From TMED108 sp964386795 (GTDB lineage Bacteria; Fidelibacterota; Marinisomatia; Marinisomatales; TCS55), in the NCBI GenBank assembly GCA_964386795.1, contig CAYLUE010000004.1, positions 1 to 53,361 of the forward strand: DNA of 53,361 nt, read 5' to 3'. Within the stretch, counting starts at the first letter, position 1. Each line of letters begins with the position of its first letter. The notes under the pieces were generated by a model that did not search any database, was not told the origin of the DNA, and saw only the letters and a program-made list of their open reading frames with translations. A program made the position numbers and the translations under genes. This document shows positions 8,546 through 18,015 of the stretch, one piece after another.

Positions 8546-8992
8546 ATTAAGTATTTATTTTTATTTTTTGTTACATACGTAGTCTATGCTCAAGAATCAG
8601 AGCTTAGTAGATTTGATTCTACAAGGTTCATAGCGAATCAAAAAGTATTTCATCATCCAGAAAAGGTTCTATTTAATTCAAGGGCATTTAATCTTGAAGT
8701 ATTTACTGATTTTGATAAAAAATTAATCAAACAGGTTAGTTTGTTCTATCGAACAGATTCTCAACCGCGTTATAGAGAAATCTCATTTCCTCCAAAGAAT
8801 AAACGTTATTCATATCAATATAATCCCCAAAAGAATCCTGCCAATTATATTACCTATTTTTTTACCGTGGAATTGAAAAGCGGAAAAGTATTTGCAACGC
8901 CCATTGATAATTCTGGTGTACTTAATCCAATTACAATGAATCTGGTGGACCCTATTAAATACTATAAAGAGAGGGCTGAGGGCAGATACTAG
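8546..8992 (+). CDS. Small exported protein of unknown function; apparent ATT start
   Basis: The protein opens with a good signal peptide (IKYLFLFFVTYVVYAQ), but no ATG, GTG or TTG precedes it at a sensible place. ATT at 8546 lies seven bases after GAGGA (8534-8538), the ideal distance, just behind the upstream stop at 8533-8535, so I place the start there (148 residues). The in-frame ATG at 8492 would overlap the previous gene by 44 bases and bury the signal sequence behind about 18 extra residues. The mature part is beta-rich and aromatic (QVSLFYRTD, YFFTVELKSGKVFATP, DNSG) and ends DPIKYYKERAEGRY, suggesting an Ig-like or carbohydrate-binding-like fold. Function is unknown. Confidence 0.6.
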   Translation: MKYLFLFFVTYVVYAQESELSRFDSTRFIANQKVFHHPEKVLFNSRAFNLEVFTDFDKKLIKQVSLFYRTDSQPRYREISFPPKNKRYSYQYNPQKNPANYITYFFTVELKSGKVFATPIDNSGVLNPITMNLVDPIKYYKERAEGRY

Positions 8993-8996
8993 CTAA

Positions 8997-11149
8997 ATGG
9001 AAATCAAAACAAAAATTCTAGATCTTAGAAAAAAATTGAATGATCATAATTATAATTATTATGTACTAAATGATCCAATTATTTCCGACTCTGAATATGA
9101 TGTATTATTGCGAACCCTTCAAGATATAGAAGAACAATATCCTGGGCTTGTCACAGAAGACTCGCCAACACAACGCGTAGGCGCCTCTCCAATTGATGCA
9201 TTTGAATCAATTAATCATAGAGTGCCAATGCTATCGCTTGAAAATGCAATGGATTCTGATGAGCTAATCAGTTATTATAATAGGACAAAAAAANNNNNNN
9301 NNNNNNNNNNNNNNNNNNNNNNNNNNNNNNNNNNNNNNNNNNNNNNNNNNNNNNNNNNNNNNNNNNNNNNNNNNNNNNNNNNNNNNNNNNNNNTGAAAAT
9401 GCAATGGATTCTGATGAGCTAATCAGTTATTATAATAGGACAAAAAAAAGCTTGGCCAATGTTTCAGATATTGATTTTATAGCTGAACCTAAATTAGATG
9501 GAATTGGTGTAGAGCTTGTTTACAAAAATGGGAAGTTGAAATATGGACTGACTAGAGGCGATGGTATCAAGGGTGAAAATATTACACAGAATTTGAAAAC
9601 AATTAATGCTATTCCTCTTTCTCTTAGAACAAATCAAATACCTGCTCCAAGCCTACTTGAAGTGAGGGGTGAAGTTTTTATGCTTAAGGATGAATTTAAA
9701 GAATTGAATAATCATCGAAGCGATAGTGAGCTATCTATCTTTGCCAATCCTAGAAATGCAGCAGCAGGCAGCCTTCGTCAGCTTGACTCTTCGGTTACCG
9801 CAAGTAGGCCGCTTTCAATTTACTGTTATGAGCCTGGAGAAATAGATGGGGAAGATTTCGATACTCATCAGGATTTTTTAAATGCGTTGACCGATTGGGG
9901 ATTTCCAGTAAATAATGAAATCATCCTAACAAAAAATATTGATGAAATAGTTTCATACCATAATATGCTTGAAGCCAAAAGAAATGATTTACCGTATGAA
10001 ATAGATGGAACAGTGTTTAAAGTTAATAATATTGAAAAGCGGAATACTTTAGGCTCGCGTAGCAGGTCGCCAAGGTGGGCTATCGCAGGAAAATTCAAAG
10101 CGGAACAAGTGACGAGTGAAGTTATAGATATTATAGCATCTATTGGTAGAACAGGTGCCATAACGCCGGTTGCAAAATTAAAACCAGTTAATGTTGGAGG
10201 GGTAGTTGTTACCAATGCGACATTACACAATCAAGATGAAATAGATAGAAAAGATGTAAGGATTGGTGATACTGTATGGGTTCAGCGCGCGGGTGATGTT
10301 ATTCCTGAAGTCGTGAAAGTTGTACAAAGCAAAAGGCCCTCATCAACTTGCAGATACAAATTGCCAAGCTCTTGCCCTGAATGTAAAAGCGAAATAGTGA
10401 GGCCGAAAGGCGAATCAGTAGCGCGATGTCATAATCTATCTTGCCCGGCTCAAATTAAAGGGCGCATTAAGCATTTTATTTCAAAAGGTGGTTTGGATAT
10501 TGATGGCTTTGGAGAAAAGCTGGTGGATCAGCTTGTTGAAAAAAATATAATTCACACCTTTGATGATATATTTAAGCTAAGTTTTGATGATCTCGTTGAT
10601 CTTGATAGAATGGCAAAAAAATCAGCTGAAAATATTTTGGCTTCGATTGAAAGTTCAAAAAAAACGACTTTTGCAAAATTTGTTTATGCACTTGGCATAA
10701 GGAACGTTGGCGCACATTTATCTAAAGTACTTGAATCAAAGTACAGTTCAAATCTTAGAAGATTTCAACAGGCAACATTTGAAGAGCTGGAGCTAATTAA
10801 TGAAGTGGGTCCAATCGTCGCAGAAGGGATTGTACAGTTTTGGTCAGATGCATCTAATATTAACATAATTGATTCATGTATCAATTATGGAATTAAATTT
10901 GAAGAAGAATCAGGTCTGATAAGCCAGAAATTTGAAAATCTTAGCTTTGTATTTACCGGAACATTAACATCATTAACAAGAAGCGAAGCAAAAAGAATTG
11001 TTGAATCAAATGGCGGCAGGGTAAATAGCGCCGTAAGTAACAATACTAATTTTGTTGTAGCAGGAAAATCTGCTGGATCAAAATTAGAAAAGGCTGGCTT
11101 GCTTGGTGTGAAAATAATTACAGAAAATGAATTTTTAGAAATGAAATAA
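8997..11149 (+). CDS. ligA: NAD-dependent DNA ligase LigA (interrupted by assembly artefact)
   Basis: LigA seals nicks using NAD+ during replication and repair. The left part (8997-9293) holds the NAD-binding Ia domain (NYYVLNDPIISDSEYD; SPTQRVGASP). The right part holds the adenylation motif EPKLDG, whose Lys is residue 114 of the corrected protein, then RGDGIKGENIT, EVRGEVFM, the OB fold, a Cys4 zinc finger (SCPECKSEIV ... RCHNLSCPAQ), helix-hairpin-helix repeats and a C-terminal BRCT domain (FVFTGTLTSLTRSEA). The 55 bases before the 100-N gap are repeated exactly after it. Removing one copy and the N run (155 bases) restores a single open frame of 665 residues, the normal length. The gene is therefore intact, not split. 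The next gene starts one base after its stop. Confidence 0.97.
9239..9448. repeat. 55-base exact duplication flanking an assembly gap (contig-end overlap)
   Basis: Bases 9239-9293 are identical to 9394-9448, one copy on each side of the N run. Both encode the same LigA segment (ENAMDSDELISYYNRTKK). A true tandem duplication would break the ligase frame (155 is not a multiple of three), while collapsing it restores the frame. This is the signature of two contigs that overlap but were joined with a default gap. Confidence 0.95.
9294..9393. other. Assembly gap (100 N), probably negative in reality
   Basis: Exactly 100 N lie within ligA between two copies of the same 55 bases. The real sequence most likely has no gap here at all. 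Confidence 0.97.
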
Positions 11150-11150
11150 A

Positions 11151-12350
11151 ATGATAAAGAATACACTATTACTTTTGTTTTCATCTATAATAATGGGTCA
11201 ATCGATTTCATTATCATCAGAATTAGTCTCTGATGGATTTAAAAAACCTGTATTTGTTATATCCTATCCAACGGACGCATCTATACTATATGTAGTTGAG
11301 CAGGCAGGTAGAATAATTGTATTGGATAGTGGCCAAAAGAAAAGTAAACCATTTTTTAACATAAATAAGCGCGTTGTTAATCCCTTTAGGCCTGGCGATG
11401 AGCGCGGTTTATTAGGTTTTGCATTTCATCCAGATTATGAAAATAATAAAAAGTTTTACATTAATTACATTGATAATGATGGACACACTATAGTGTCAGA
11501 ATTCATCGCGCAATCTAAATATAAAGCAGATCACAATTCTGAAAGGGTTTTGCTTAAACTAGAACAGCCTTATGGAAACCATAATGGGGGACACATTGAA
11601 TTTGGGAAGGATGGTTATTTATATATTGCAATTGGTGATGGTGGCGCAGCTGGAGACCCATTGGATTCTGGTCAAGATCTAACATCTTTATTTGGAAAAG
11701 TTATTCGAATTGACATAAATGGTAGCCCCTATTCTATTCCTAAATCTAATCCTTTTTACGGTATTAAAAATGCCCGTGAAGAAATATGGGCCTGGGGTCT
11801 TCGCAATGTATGGCGATTTTCATTTGATAAAAAAACAGGTGATATATATTATGGAGACGTTGGGCAAAATAAATGGGAAGAAGTAAATTTTGAGCCGGCC
11901 TCAAGTTCAGGGGGAAATAATTACGGATGGCGCCAAATGGAAGCTTCGTACTGTTTTGAGCCAAAAGAAAATTGTAAAAGAGACGGTATGGTTCTTCCAA
12001 TCATTGAATACCCAAATGATGCATATCACCCTGCTTTTGCCCTTGGAAGAAAAAATCAATTAAACGTTGAAGGTTGTTCGGTAACGGGTGGCTATGTGTA
12101 CAGAGGAAAAAAATTAAAAGGATTTGAAGGTGTTTATTTTTTTGGTGATTACTGTTCAGGAAATATTTGGTCATTTAAAGTCAAAGATGGTAAAGCAAAC
12201 GAATTTAAAAATCGAACTGAAGAAATAAATATCGCAGATGGGGAGTTTACAAATTATATATCTTCATTTGGACAAGATGCTGATGGGGAAATATATATTG
12301 TTGATTATAATGGTGCAGTATATAAGATAATTGCAAAGAAGAAAGGATAA
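11151..12350 (+). CDS. PQQ-type glucose/sorbosone dehydrogenase family protein, exported
   Basis: This 399-residue protein has a signal peptide (about 1-17, ending IIMGQ) and a six-bladed beta-propeller of the soluble aldose sugar dehydrogenase (GSDH) type. Hallmarks are LYVVEQAGRI, RGLLGFAFHPDY, NHNGGHIEFGKDG followed by YIAIGDGGAAGDP, KVIRIDING, WAWGLRNVWRFSFD, GDVGQNKWEEVN, and NNYGWRQMEASYCF near a late FFGDYCSGNIW. Family members oxidise sugars using pyrroloquinoline quinone in the periplasm; some relatives bind no cofactor. The start is one base after the ligA stop. No PQQ biosynthesis gene is visible here, so the cofactor and substrate are inferred from the family. Confidence 0.9.
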   Translation: MIKNTLLLLFSSIIMGQSISLSSELVSDGFKKPVFVISYPTDASILYVVEQAGRIIVLDSGQKKSKPFFNINKRVVNPFRPGDERGLLGFAFHPDYENNKKFYINYIDNDGHTIVSEFIAQSKYKADHNSERVLLKLEQPYGNHNGGHIEFGKDGYLYIAIGDGGAAGDPLDSGQDLTSLFGKVIRIDINGSPYSIPKSNPFYGIKNAREEIWAWGLRNVWRFSFDKKTGDIYYGDVGQNKWEEVNFEPASSSGGNNYGWRQMEASYCFEPKENCKRDGMVLPIIEYPNDAYHPAFALGRKNQLNVEGCSVTGGYVYRGKKLKGFEGVYFFGDYCSGNIWSFKVKDGKANEFKNRTEEINIADGEFTNYISSFGQDADGEIYIVDYNGAVYKIIAKKKG

Positions 12351-12353
12351 GTT

Positions 12354-12686
12354 ATGAGCCATACGCCTATGAAAATTGATCATGTATTAAATGATATTGT
12401 GATGCTAGTACTTGATGGCCACGACGCATTAAAGGAACTAGGCATAGATAAAAATAAGATATATGTCAAAATTGTCGGCTATGATGAATATGGTATATGG
12501 ATTTACCACCCATCATTCAAAGCCTCTACGATGAAAAAGGATAAATCAATTCAAGAAAAGAATGTGGAGGCGTCCATATTAATTCCATGGGGTTTCATTG
12601 CATCTGTAGTGCATTTTCCTGGAGTAGAAGGTTTTGATTTTCCAGATCCGTTCGATACAGAAATAGGTTTCGAGATTAATTCTTAA
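12354..12686 (+). CDS. Conserved-looking small cytoplasmic protein of unknown function
   Basis: This 110-residue protein has no signal peptide and no membrane segment. It has a short N-terminal helix (HVLNDIVMLVLDGHDALKE) followed by beta-rich sequence (KIYVKIVGYDEYGIWIYHP, EASILIPWGFIASVVHFPG), which might form a small barrel. I do not recognise the family. It starts three bases after the sugar dehydrogenase stop and its TAA overlaps the ATG of the ABC transporter ATPase by one base, so it is likely co-translated with the exporter. Confidence 0.65.
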   Translation: MSHTPMKIDHVLNDIVMLVLDGHDALKELGIDKNKIYVKIVGYDEYGIWIYHPSFKASTMKKDKSIQEKNVEASILIPWGFIASVVHFPGVEGFDFPDPFDTEIGFEINS

Positions 12687-13603
12687 TGCATGCTATCAAC
12701 ATAAAGGGTCTTAAAAAAACCTACAATGGTACTAAGGCGTTAGAAGGAATAAACATAGATATTGCTGAAGGTGAATTTTTTGGGTTACTAGGGCCGAATG
12801 GAGCCGGTAAAACAACCACAATAAATATTTTAACAGGTCTTGTTAGAAAAGATGAAGGTGAAACTTTGATTTTTAACCGAGATACTGTTAATGATTATAG
12901 ATTCACTAGAAAGCAAGTAGGCATTGCCGCTCAAGAATTTACCCAAGACTGGTTTTTCCCTCTTGATAAGCTCCTTTTATTTCAAGCGGGGTATTATGGT
13001 ATTAATAAAAAGGATGCAACTGGTCTTGTTGAAAGTCTACTTGAGCGCCTAGGGTTGCAAGATAAGCGTAATGCTCGAATTCGTCAATTATCTGGTGGGA
13101 TGAAGCGCCGATTTCAAATAGCCAAAGCGCTTGTACATGATCCAAAAATATTGATTCTTGACGAACCTACTGCTGGAGTAGATGTTGAGCTCAGGCATGA
13201 ACTATGGGATTATTTTAGTGATTTGCATAAGGAAGGAAAAACTATACTCTTGACTACTCATTATATCGAAGAAGCAGAATTATTATGCGATAAGGTTGCT
13301 ATAATTGATTCGGGTAAAGTTATTTCTAAAGGATCTCCGAAAGAACTGATTGGTAAAGATTCTGTTTCTGGGATAACTGTTTTTCTATCTGATGTATTTG
13401 ATGATTCAGAAAAAGTTCTAGATAACTTTACTTATAATAAAGAAGATAAGCGCTTACACTTCACAACTCAAGACCCAGAAAATGATATGCCAAAAATTAT
13501 TAAAATCCTTAGTGCATCTGGTGCCCATATACAACGCATAGAAACAGACAAGGCATCACTGGAAGATGTATTTTTGAATCTAACTGGAAAAGGGATAAAC
13601 TAG
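12686..13603 (+). CDS. ABC-2 type exporter, ATP-binding subunit
   Basis: This 305-residue protein carries a complete nucleotide-binding domain: Walker A GPNGAGKTT (about residue 36), Q-loop GIAAQEF, signature LSGGMKRR, Walker B ILILDEPTAGVD, and the switch His in LLTTHYIEEAE. The C-terminal 70 residues form the extra domain seen in DrrA/NatA-type subfamilies. It drives efflux together with the permease encoded next, whose GTG start overlaps its stop (TAGTG). The substrate cannot be read from sequence; drugs, lipids or polysaccharide precursors are possible. Confidence 0.95.
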   Translation: MHAINIKGLKKTYNGTKALEGINIDIAEGEFFGLLGPNGAGKTTTINILTGLVRKDEGETLIFNRDTVNDYRFTRKQVGIAAQEFTQDWFFPLDKLLLFQAGYYGINKKDATGLVESLLERLGLQDKRNARIRQLSGGMKRRFQIAKALVHDPKILILDEPTAGVDVELRHELWDYFSDLHKEGKTILLTTHYIEEAELLCDKVAIIDSGKVISKGSPKELIGKDSVSGITVFLSDVFDDSEKVLDNFTYNKEDKRLHFTTQDPENDMPKIIKILSASGAHIQRIETDKASLEDVFLNLTGKGIN

Positions 13604-14364
13604 TGAATTGGGTTGGCTTTAATACTTTAACCCTAAGAGAGGTGGGTAGATTTTTTGCTGTCTGGAGACAAACAATCGTCCCAGGTCTTATTTCATCAAT
13701 ACTATATATATTAATTTTTGGATTCACACTAGAAAAGCGTATTGATAATATAGATGGTGTTCCTTATACCTTATTTATTTTACCAGGACTTATAATGATG
13801 AACGCATTAACAAACGCTACTTCTAATTCGTCATCATCAATGTTACAGATGAAATTATTAGGTCAGCTACCGGATATATTACAAGCCCCGTTATCTAGTT
13901 TTGAAATTTCTATGGCCTATATAATTGGGGGTACAGTTCGAGGAACAATTAATGGAATATTAATATTATTGGTAGGAATGGCAATAGGAGGCCTAGTTGT
14001 TGTGAGCCCTATTCAAACAATTGCTTTTATCTTTCTTGTATCCTGGGCATTTTCAAGCATTGGATTGCTATTGGGACAATTATCAGAAAGTTGGGATCAA
14101 TTAGCAACTATGCAAAATTTTATTCTAACGCCTCTTAGTTTTCTTGGGGGAATATTTTATTCAATTACAATGCTTCCGGATTGGGCTCAATCATTGAGCC
14201 TATTTAATCCAATCTATTATATGATCAATGGCTTAAGATTTACAATATTGGGAATATCAGATTCAAATCCATCACATAGTTTTATTATTGCAATTATAAT
14301 GACTGCGATATTTACAATCTCATCAATTAAACTTATGGAAAGTGGTAAAAAAATTAAGCAATGA
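13603..14364 (+). CDS. ABC-2 type exporter, permease subunit
   Basis: This 253-residue membrane protein has six hydrophobic segments, including LISSILYILIFGFTL, LFILPGLIMMNAL, GILILLVGMAIGG, FLVSWAFSSIGLLLG, and a final helix near FIIAIIMTAIFTIS. The pattern PLSFLGGIFYSITMLP followed by FNPIYYMINGLR is the conserved ABC-2/DrrB signature. The start is GTG overlapping the ATPase stop codon, and its own TGA overlaps the ATG of the next gene (ATGA). It forms a pair with the ATPase. Confidence 0.94.
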   Translation: MNWVGFNTLTLREVGRFFAVWRQTIVPGLISSILYILIFGFTLEKRIDNIDGVPYTLFILPGLIMMNALTNATSNSSSSMLQMKLLGQLPDILQAPLSSFEISMAYIIGGTVRGTINGILILLVGMAIGGLVVVSPIQTIAFIFLVSWAFSSIGLLLGQLSESWDQLATMQNFILTPLSFLGGIFYSITMLPDWAQSLSLFNPIYYMINGLRFTILGISDSNPSHSFIIAIIMTAIFTISSIKLMESGKKIKQ

Positions 14365-15065
14365 TACGATTGGTATATATTTTTATTATATTGCTATCAA
14401 TGTCGACTGGTCAATCAGATTCCACAGAATGGAAACAGTATGGACGAATGGGATTAGTAAGCGTTGACTCTACAAATGGAATATTTGGGTTTTTTCGATT
14501 AAATCGCAGAACAGATATTACATATAAAGATGTGCGCTTGTTTGCCTATGGAATACAAAATCAATCATTTATTGATTTGCGATATAAGTCTAGTGATAAA
14601 TATGGGCCTAGTTCAAATTTCTATAGATACACAATCACTTCTATCAGAAAAAATACCCGCGTTGATATGAACTTACAATACCACTACAATCAAGGGTTTG
14701 GATATTTTGTGAATCAATATGATAATGGCTTAGTCAACATAGAAATTGGCCATGGCTTTGATATGTCTGATTATTTAAACGCTACAAGAAAAACATCCTA
14801 TCTAAAAGGTGGTGTATTTTGGGATCACAATGTCCCATGGTTTTCTACTAAGTTGGAATTTGAACATTTTCAACAAATTAGTGAAATAGTAGAAAGTAAC
14901 CTTTCAAGAAACCAATATATATTGGAAGTAATTATCCCCTATAAAGAAAAGCTATATTTAAATGTAAATCTGGAGGTTGAAGATTTTATAATCCCAACTC
15001 AAAAAGACGCATCTTCTCTTACTATTGCATTAGGCTGGAAAGGAGATCTTAGAAAAGTTTTTTAG
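14361..15065 (+). CDS. Exported beta-barrel-like protein
   Basis: This 234-residue protein has a signal peptide (about 1-17, ending LSMSTGQ). The rest alternates polar and aromatic residues in short strands (DVRLFAYGIQNQSFIDLRY, NTRVDMNLQYHYNQGFGYF, YLNVNLEVEDF) and ends SLTIALGWKGDLRKVF, consistent with a small outer-membrane barrel. It overlaps the permease gene by four bases, so it may be the outer-membrane partner of the ABC exporter, but this rests on context. It ends back to back with the minus-strand phytase-like gene, with no base and no terminator between. Confidence 0.6.
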   Translation: MIRLVYIFIILLSMSTGQSDSTEWKQYGRMGLVSVDSTNGIFGFFRLNRRTDITYKDVRLFAYGIQNQSFIDLRYKSSDKYGPSSNFYRYTITSIRKNTRVDMNLQYHYNQGFGYFVNQYDNGLVNIEIGHGFDMSDYLNATRKTSYLKGGVFWDHNVPWFSTKLEFEHFQQISEIVESNLSRNQYILEVIIPYKEKLYLNVNLEVEDFIIPTQKDASSLTIALGWKGDLRKVF

Positions 15066-16034
15066 TTATTTTTCAACAAAAGCCAGTATCGTTCTTGGAT
15101 ACTCATCCACAATCATTATAAATCCTTTTTTATCTAAACGCACAACACCTTCCCAATTTCTAGATTCTTTATTTATTGTAAGCTGAACAGGGTCAGATGA
15201 AGTGCGCTTGATTTCATTTTTATATATTTTGTATTCTACAAGCCTTTCAACATGATCAAACATTGCATGCGTTGGACCTTCATTTGTATTCATCAATACC
15301 TCATCTAGCGCTGGCTTCAGTCTTTTTTCTTCACCTGGCCAATAAAAATTGATAGCCCAAAATTTTCCTTTTTTATCTACTTGAGTTGCATCCGTTAATC
15401 GATATTCTAAATTATCAAACTTTAATGATTTAGATTTTTCAAGAGATCTATCAAATGAAATTATTTTAGGGTTGGGGTTAATATTTTTTCCATTTGCTTC
15501 AAAAATAGCCAGGATTTGATTTTTATATTTTATTATACTTTCATAACCCATATTCTTAATGTTGATGGGTATGGGAATTTCATGTAACACATCCTTATCA
15601 ATGGTTATGATTCCTTTTTTTCGCTCTATTTTACCTTTAACAATGAAACTTTTCATAATGCCATCATGCTTAGACTCAATAACTAAATATATAGAATTTC
15701 CATCAAAACAAACGGCTTCAAATCCCTGATATCCTTTAATAGTTTTTCTATAGTCAGGTAGAGTCAGTTTTATTTTTTGTGGCACTATTCCCTCTGCAGA
15801 TTGTTTGGACAGCCACTGATTTAGCTTTGACTTTGATATGGCATAAAAAGCAGGGTCATCATAATCAACATATTGTGGCATCAGTATTAGTTCATTTTTA
15901 TACCAAGTAAGCCCTGACATTTCTAGTTCCTTTTTTCCTGCGGATCCTTCTAATGGAATTTCAATAACCTTACTTTCTTGAGCATAAATAAATGAAAACA
16001 GAACGAGAAAATACCTTATTGATTTATTTAACAT
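15066..16034 (-). CDS. Phytase-like / SdiA-regulated-type beta-propeller, exported
   Basis: This 322-residue protein has a signal peptide (about 1-18, ending FIYAQ). Features of the esterase-like phytase (PF13449-type) propeller are an N-terminal EMSGLTWYKNELILMPQ, the acidic FEAVCFDGNSIYLVIES, GYESIIKYKNQILAIFEAN, and the closing NWEGVVRLDKKGFIMIVDE. Similar proteins are annotated as esterase-like phytases, though activity is rarely shown. Its start lies inside the end of the S9 peptidase gene (11-base overlap), so both are likely translated from one message. Confidence 0.72.
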   Translation of the reverse strand: MLNKSIRYFLVLFSFIYAQESKVIEIPLEGSAGKKELEMSGLTWYKNELILMPQYVDYDDPAFYAISKSKLNQWLSKQSAEGIVPQKIKLTLPDYRKTIKGYQGFEAVCFDGNSIYLVIESKHDGIMKSFIVKGKIERKKGIITIDKDVLHEIPIPINIKNMGYESIIKYKNQILAIFEANGKNINPNPKIISFDRSLEKSKSLKFDNLEYRLTDATQVDKKGKFWAINFYWPGEEKRLKPALDEVLMNTNEGPTHAMFDHVERLVEYKIYKNEIKRTSSDPVQLTINKESRNWEGVVRLDKKGFIMIVDEYPRTILAFVEK

Positions 16035-17994
16035 ATTTTTTATACCAATTAATTAATCTTTCCATATAATCAAGCTGATGAGGTCTTTCAATAATACCAT
16101 GGGGTTCTCTAGGATATAAAACAAGTTCAGTATCGACATTTTTTATTTTTAAGGCTTGCCACAACTGCATTCCTTGTTCAGGGTGCACCCGTTCATCGCG
16201 CAATCCATGAATAACCAGAGTAGGGGTTCCTGCTTTATTTATATGAGAAAGCGGTGATCGATCCCAGTGCAGTTCTTGATTATCGAACCACCATTGGTTC
16301 CAATGTACTACAGACATTTCATATGGTATATCTGTTGTTCCCATAAAACTAATCATATTTGTTAAACCTGCTCCAACCATTGACGCCTTAAATCTATTTG
16401 AATACTTTGTAGCTGCTAATGCAGAAAAATATCCTCCATATGACCAACCTCCTGTCCCAACTTGATTTTTATCAACAAAACCTTTTTTAATAAGATAATC
16501 AATTCCTTTTAAAACATCATTGAATTCCTCACCTCCAAGATCATCATGGTCTAATTTAGAATACGCTACCCCTCTTCCTGCACTTCCGCGATAATTTGGC
16601 TCTAGAACAAAATAACCATTTGCTGCTAATAGCTGTACTGGGTATGTCACCCTTGTGTTCCAGCCATCAAGACTAACCCCTTCCGGTCCTCCATGGATCT
16701 GTAATATCAATGGATATCTTTTTCCATCTCGGTATACTAAAGGATATGTAAGCACGCCTTCAATTGTTTTCCCATCCCTAGCTTTCCAGGATATTGTTTC
16801 TTGTTTTGAAAGTTGAATATCTGCTAATGATGCATTTAAAAATGTAATTCTTTTCATTTTTTTAGAATTGTACAATCCAACATATAATTCATTTGGGTGT
16901 TGATTGCTATTAGCGGTTATTACAAGTTGCTTAGTGTACTTATGAAAAGAAAAGCTAGAAATAATTTGTTTAGGAGCAAGGACATCGTTTTGATTAAAAA
17001 CTTCTTCTGGCAGATTTTCAGTTAAAAAGATTGTTGATAGTACTGTCTTGGTTCCTCTCTGGGATAGTCCGATTACTGTTTGATCATCTATCCATTCAAC
17101 ATCTACAAAAGACTCTTTGAAATCAGGCGTAACTAGCTTTGATTTCCCATTATTGATGTTAAGCACAAAAATGCTTTGAGCAAGCGGGTCATTATATGAT
17201 ATCGCACCTAGAAATGCTAGTTGATCGCTATTTGGTGAAATTGACATGCTTGAAAGCTTTCCGGGTGTTTCAGCTATTTTTCTAGGATTGCCGCTTGGGG
17301 CTTTAACAAGGTAGATTGAGCTTTCCAAATATTCTAAATCAGTATTTACCTTTTCAGCTGCCTGAAAAATTATAAACTTGCTATCGGGAGACCATTCAAA
17401 TAGTGAAACATTTAAATCTTGTCTAAATATTGTTTCATATGTTTTTGATTCAACATCATAAATCCAAAGTCTATTATAGAGTTGGCTTTCACCCATTACT
17501 ATCATATCCAGTCCATTTTTTTTCATTTTTTGTGACTCTATACTTTCTTTGTCCCTTGAAGTAAACGCAATCCATCTACCGTTTGGTGACCATTTATAAG
17601 ATCCAATGCCACCAGAATGATCAGTTAGGGGAGTGGCTTCGCCCCCATCAGTTGGAATGGTATAGACTTGTGTTGATTTATGATATTCTTTTCTTATAGA
17701 TAAAAAAGAAAGGTTACCATTGGGTGTCCATTGTGGTGACCAGCTATTATTCGGAGAAGATGTAAATTTCCTTTGATTAGTTCCATCAATATCTGTTACC
17801 CAAATTTCCCTATAAGAGCTTCTGCTTTTTGAATCGTTTGATGGAGGAACAATCTTTACATATGCTATCCTAGTTCCTCCAATATTTATTACAGGTTGGG
17901 AAACATATTCTAAATTAATTATATCTTTTGCAGTAATTGGTTTATCTGCAAACACAATAGTTAGGTTAATAAATAATAATAGCAATTTTTTCAT
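16024..17994 (-). CDS. S9 family prolyl-oligopeptidase-type peptidase, exported
   Basis: This 656-residue protein has a signal peptide (ending IVFAD). A beta-propeller with repeated WSPxG/WSPDSK motifs (YKWSPNGRWIAFTS, FEWSPDSKFIIFQ) spans about 30-370. An alpha/beta-hydrolase domain spans about 400-656 with the oxyanion HGGPEG, nucleophile GGWSYGG, Asp in HGLRDERVHPEQG and His in REPHG. S9C enzymes cleave dipeptides or acyl-amino acids from short peptides, probably in the periplasm for peptide scavenging. Its ribosome-binding site (AAGGAG) is strong. It follows the penicillin-acylase gene by 21 bases. Confidence 0.93.
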   Translation of the reverse strand: MKKLLLLFINLTIVFADKPITAKDIINLEYVSQPVINIGGTRIAYVKIVPPSNDSKSRSSYREIWVTDIDGTNQRKFTSSPNNSWSPQWTPNGNLSFLSIRKEYHKSTQVYTIPTDGGEATPLTDHSGGIGSYKWSPNGRWIAFTSRDKESIESQKMKKNGLDMIVMGESQLYNRLWIYDVESKTYETIFRQDLNVSLFEWSPDSKFIIFQAAEKVNTDLEYLESSIYLVKAPSGNPRKIAETPGKLSSMSISPNSDQLAFLGAISYNDPLAQSIFVLNINNGKSKLVTPDFKESFVDVEWIDDQTVIGLSQRGTKTVLSTIFLTENLPEEVFNQNDVLAPKQIISSFSFHKYTKQLVITANSNQHPNELYVGLYNSKKMKRITFLNASLADIQLSKQETISWKARDGKTIEGVLTYPLVYRDGKRYPLILQIHGGPEGVSLDGWNTRVTYPVQLLAANGYFVLEPNYRGSAGRGVAYSKLDHDDLGGEEFNDVLKGIDYLIKKGFVDKNQVGTGGWSYGGYFSALAATKYSNRFKASMVGAGLTNMISFMGTTDIPYEMSVVHWNQWWFDNQELHWDRSPLSHINKAGTPTLVIHGLRDERVHPEQGMQLWQALKIKNVDTELVLYPREPHGIIERPHQLDYMERLINWYKKYVK

Positions 17995-18015
17995 AATTAC
18001 TCCTTAGTACCTTTT

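Noticed and set aside
8997..11149. ligA as a split gene or pseudogene
   Set aside because: The break coincides with an N run flanked by an exact 55-base duplication; collapsing it restores one normal-length frame.
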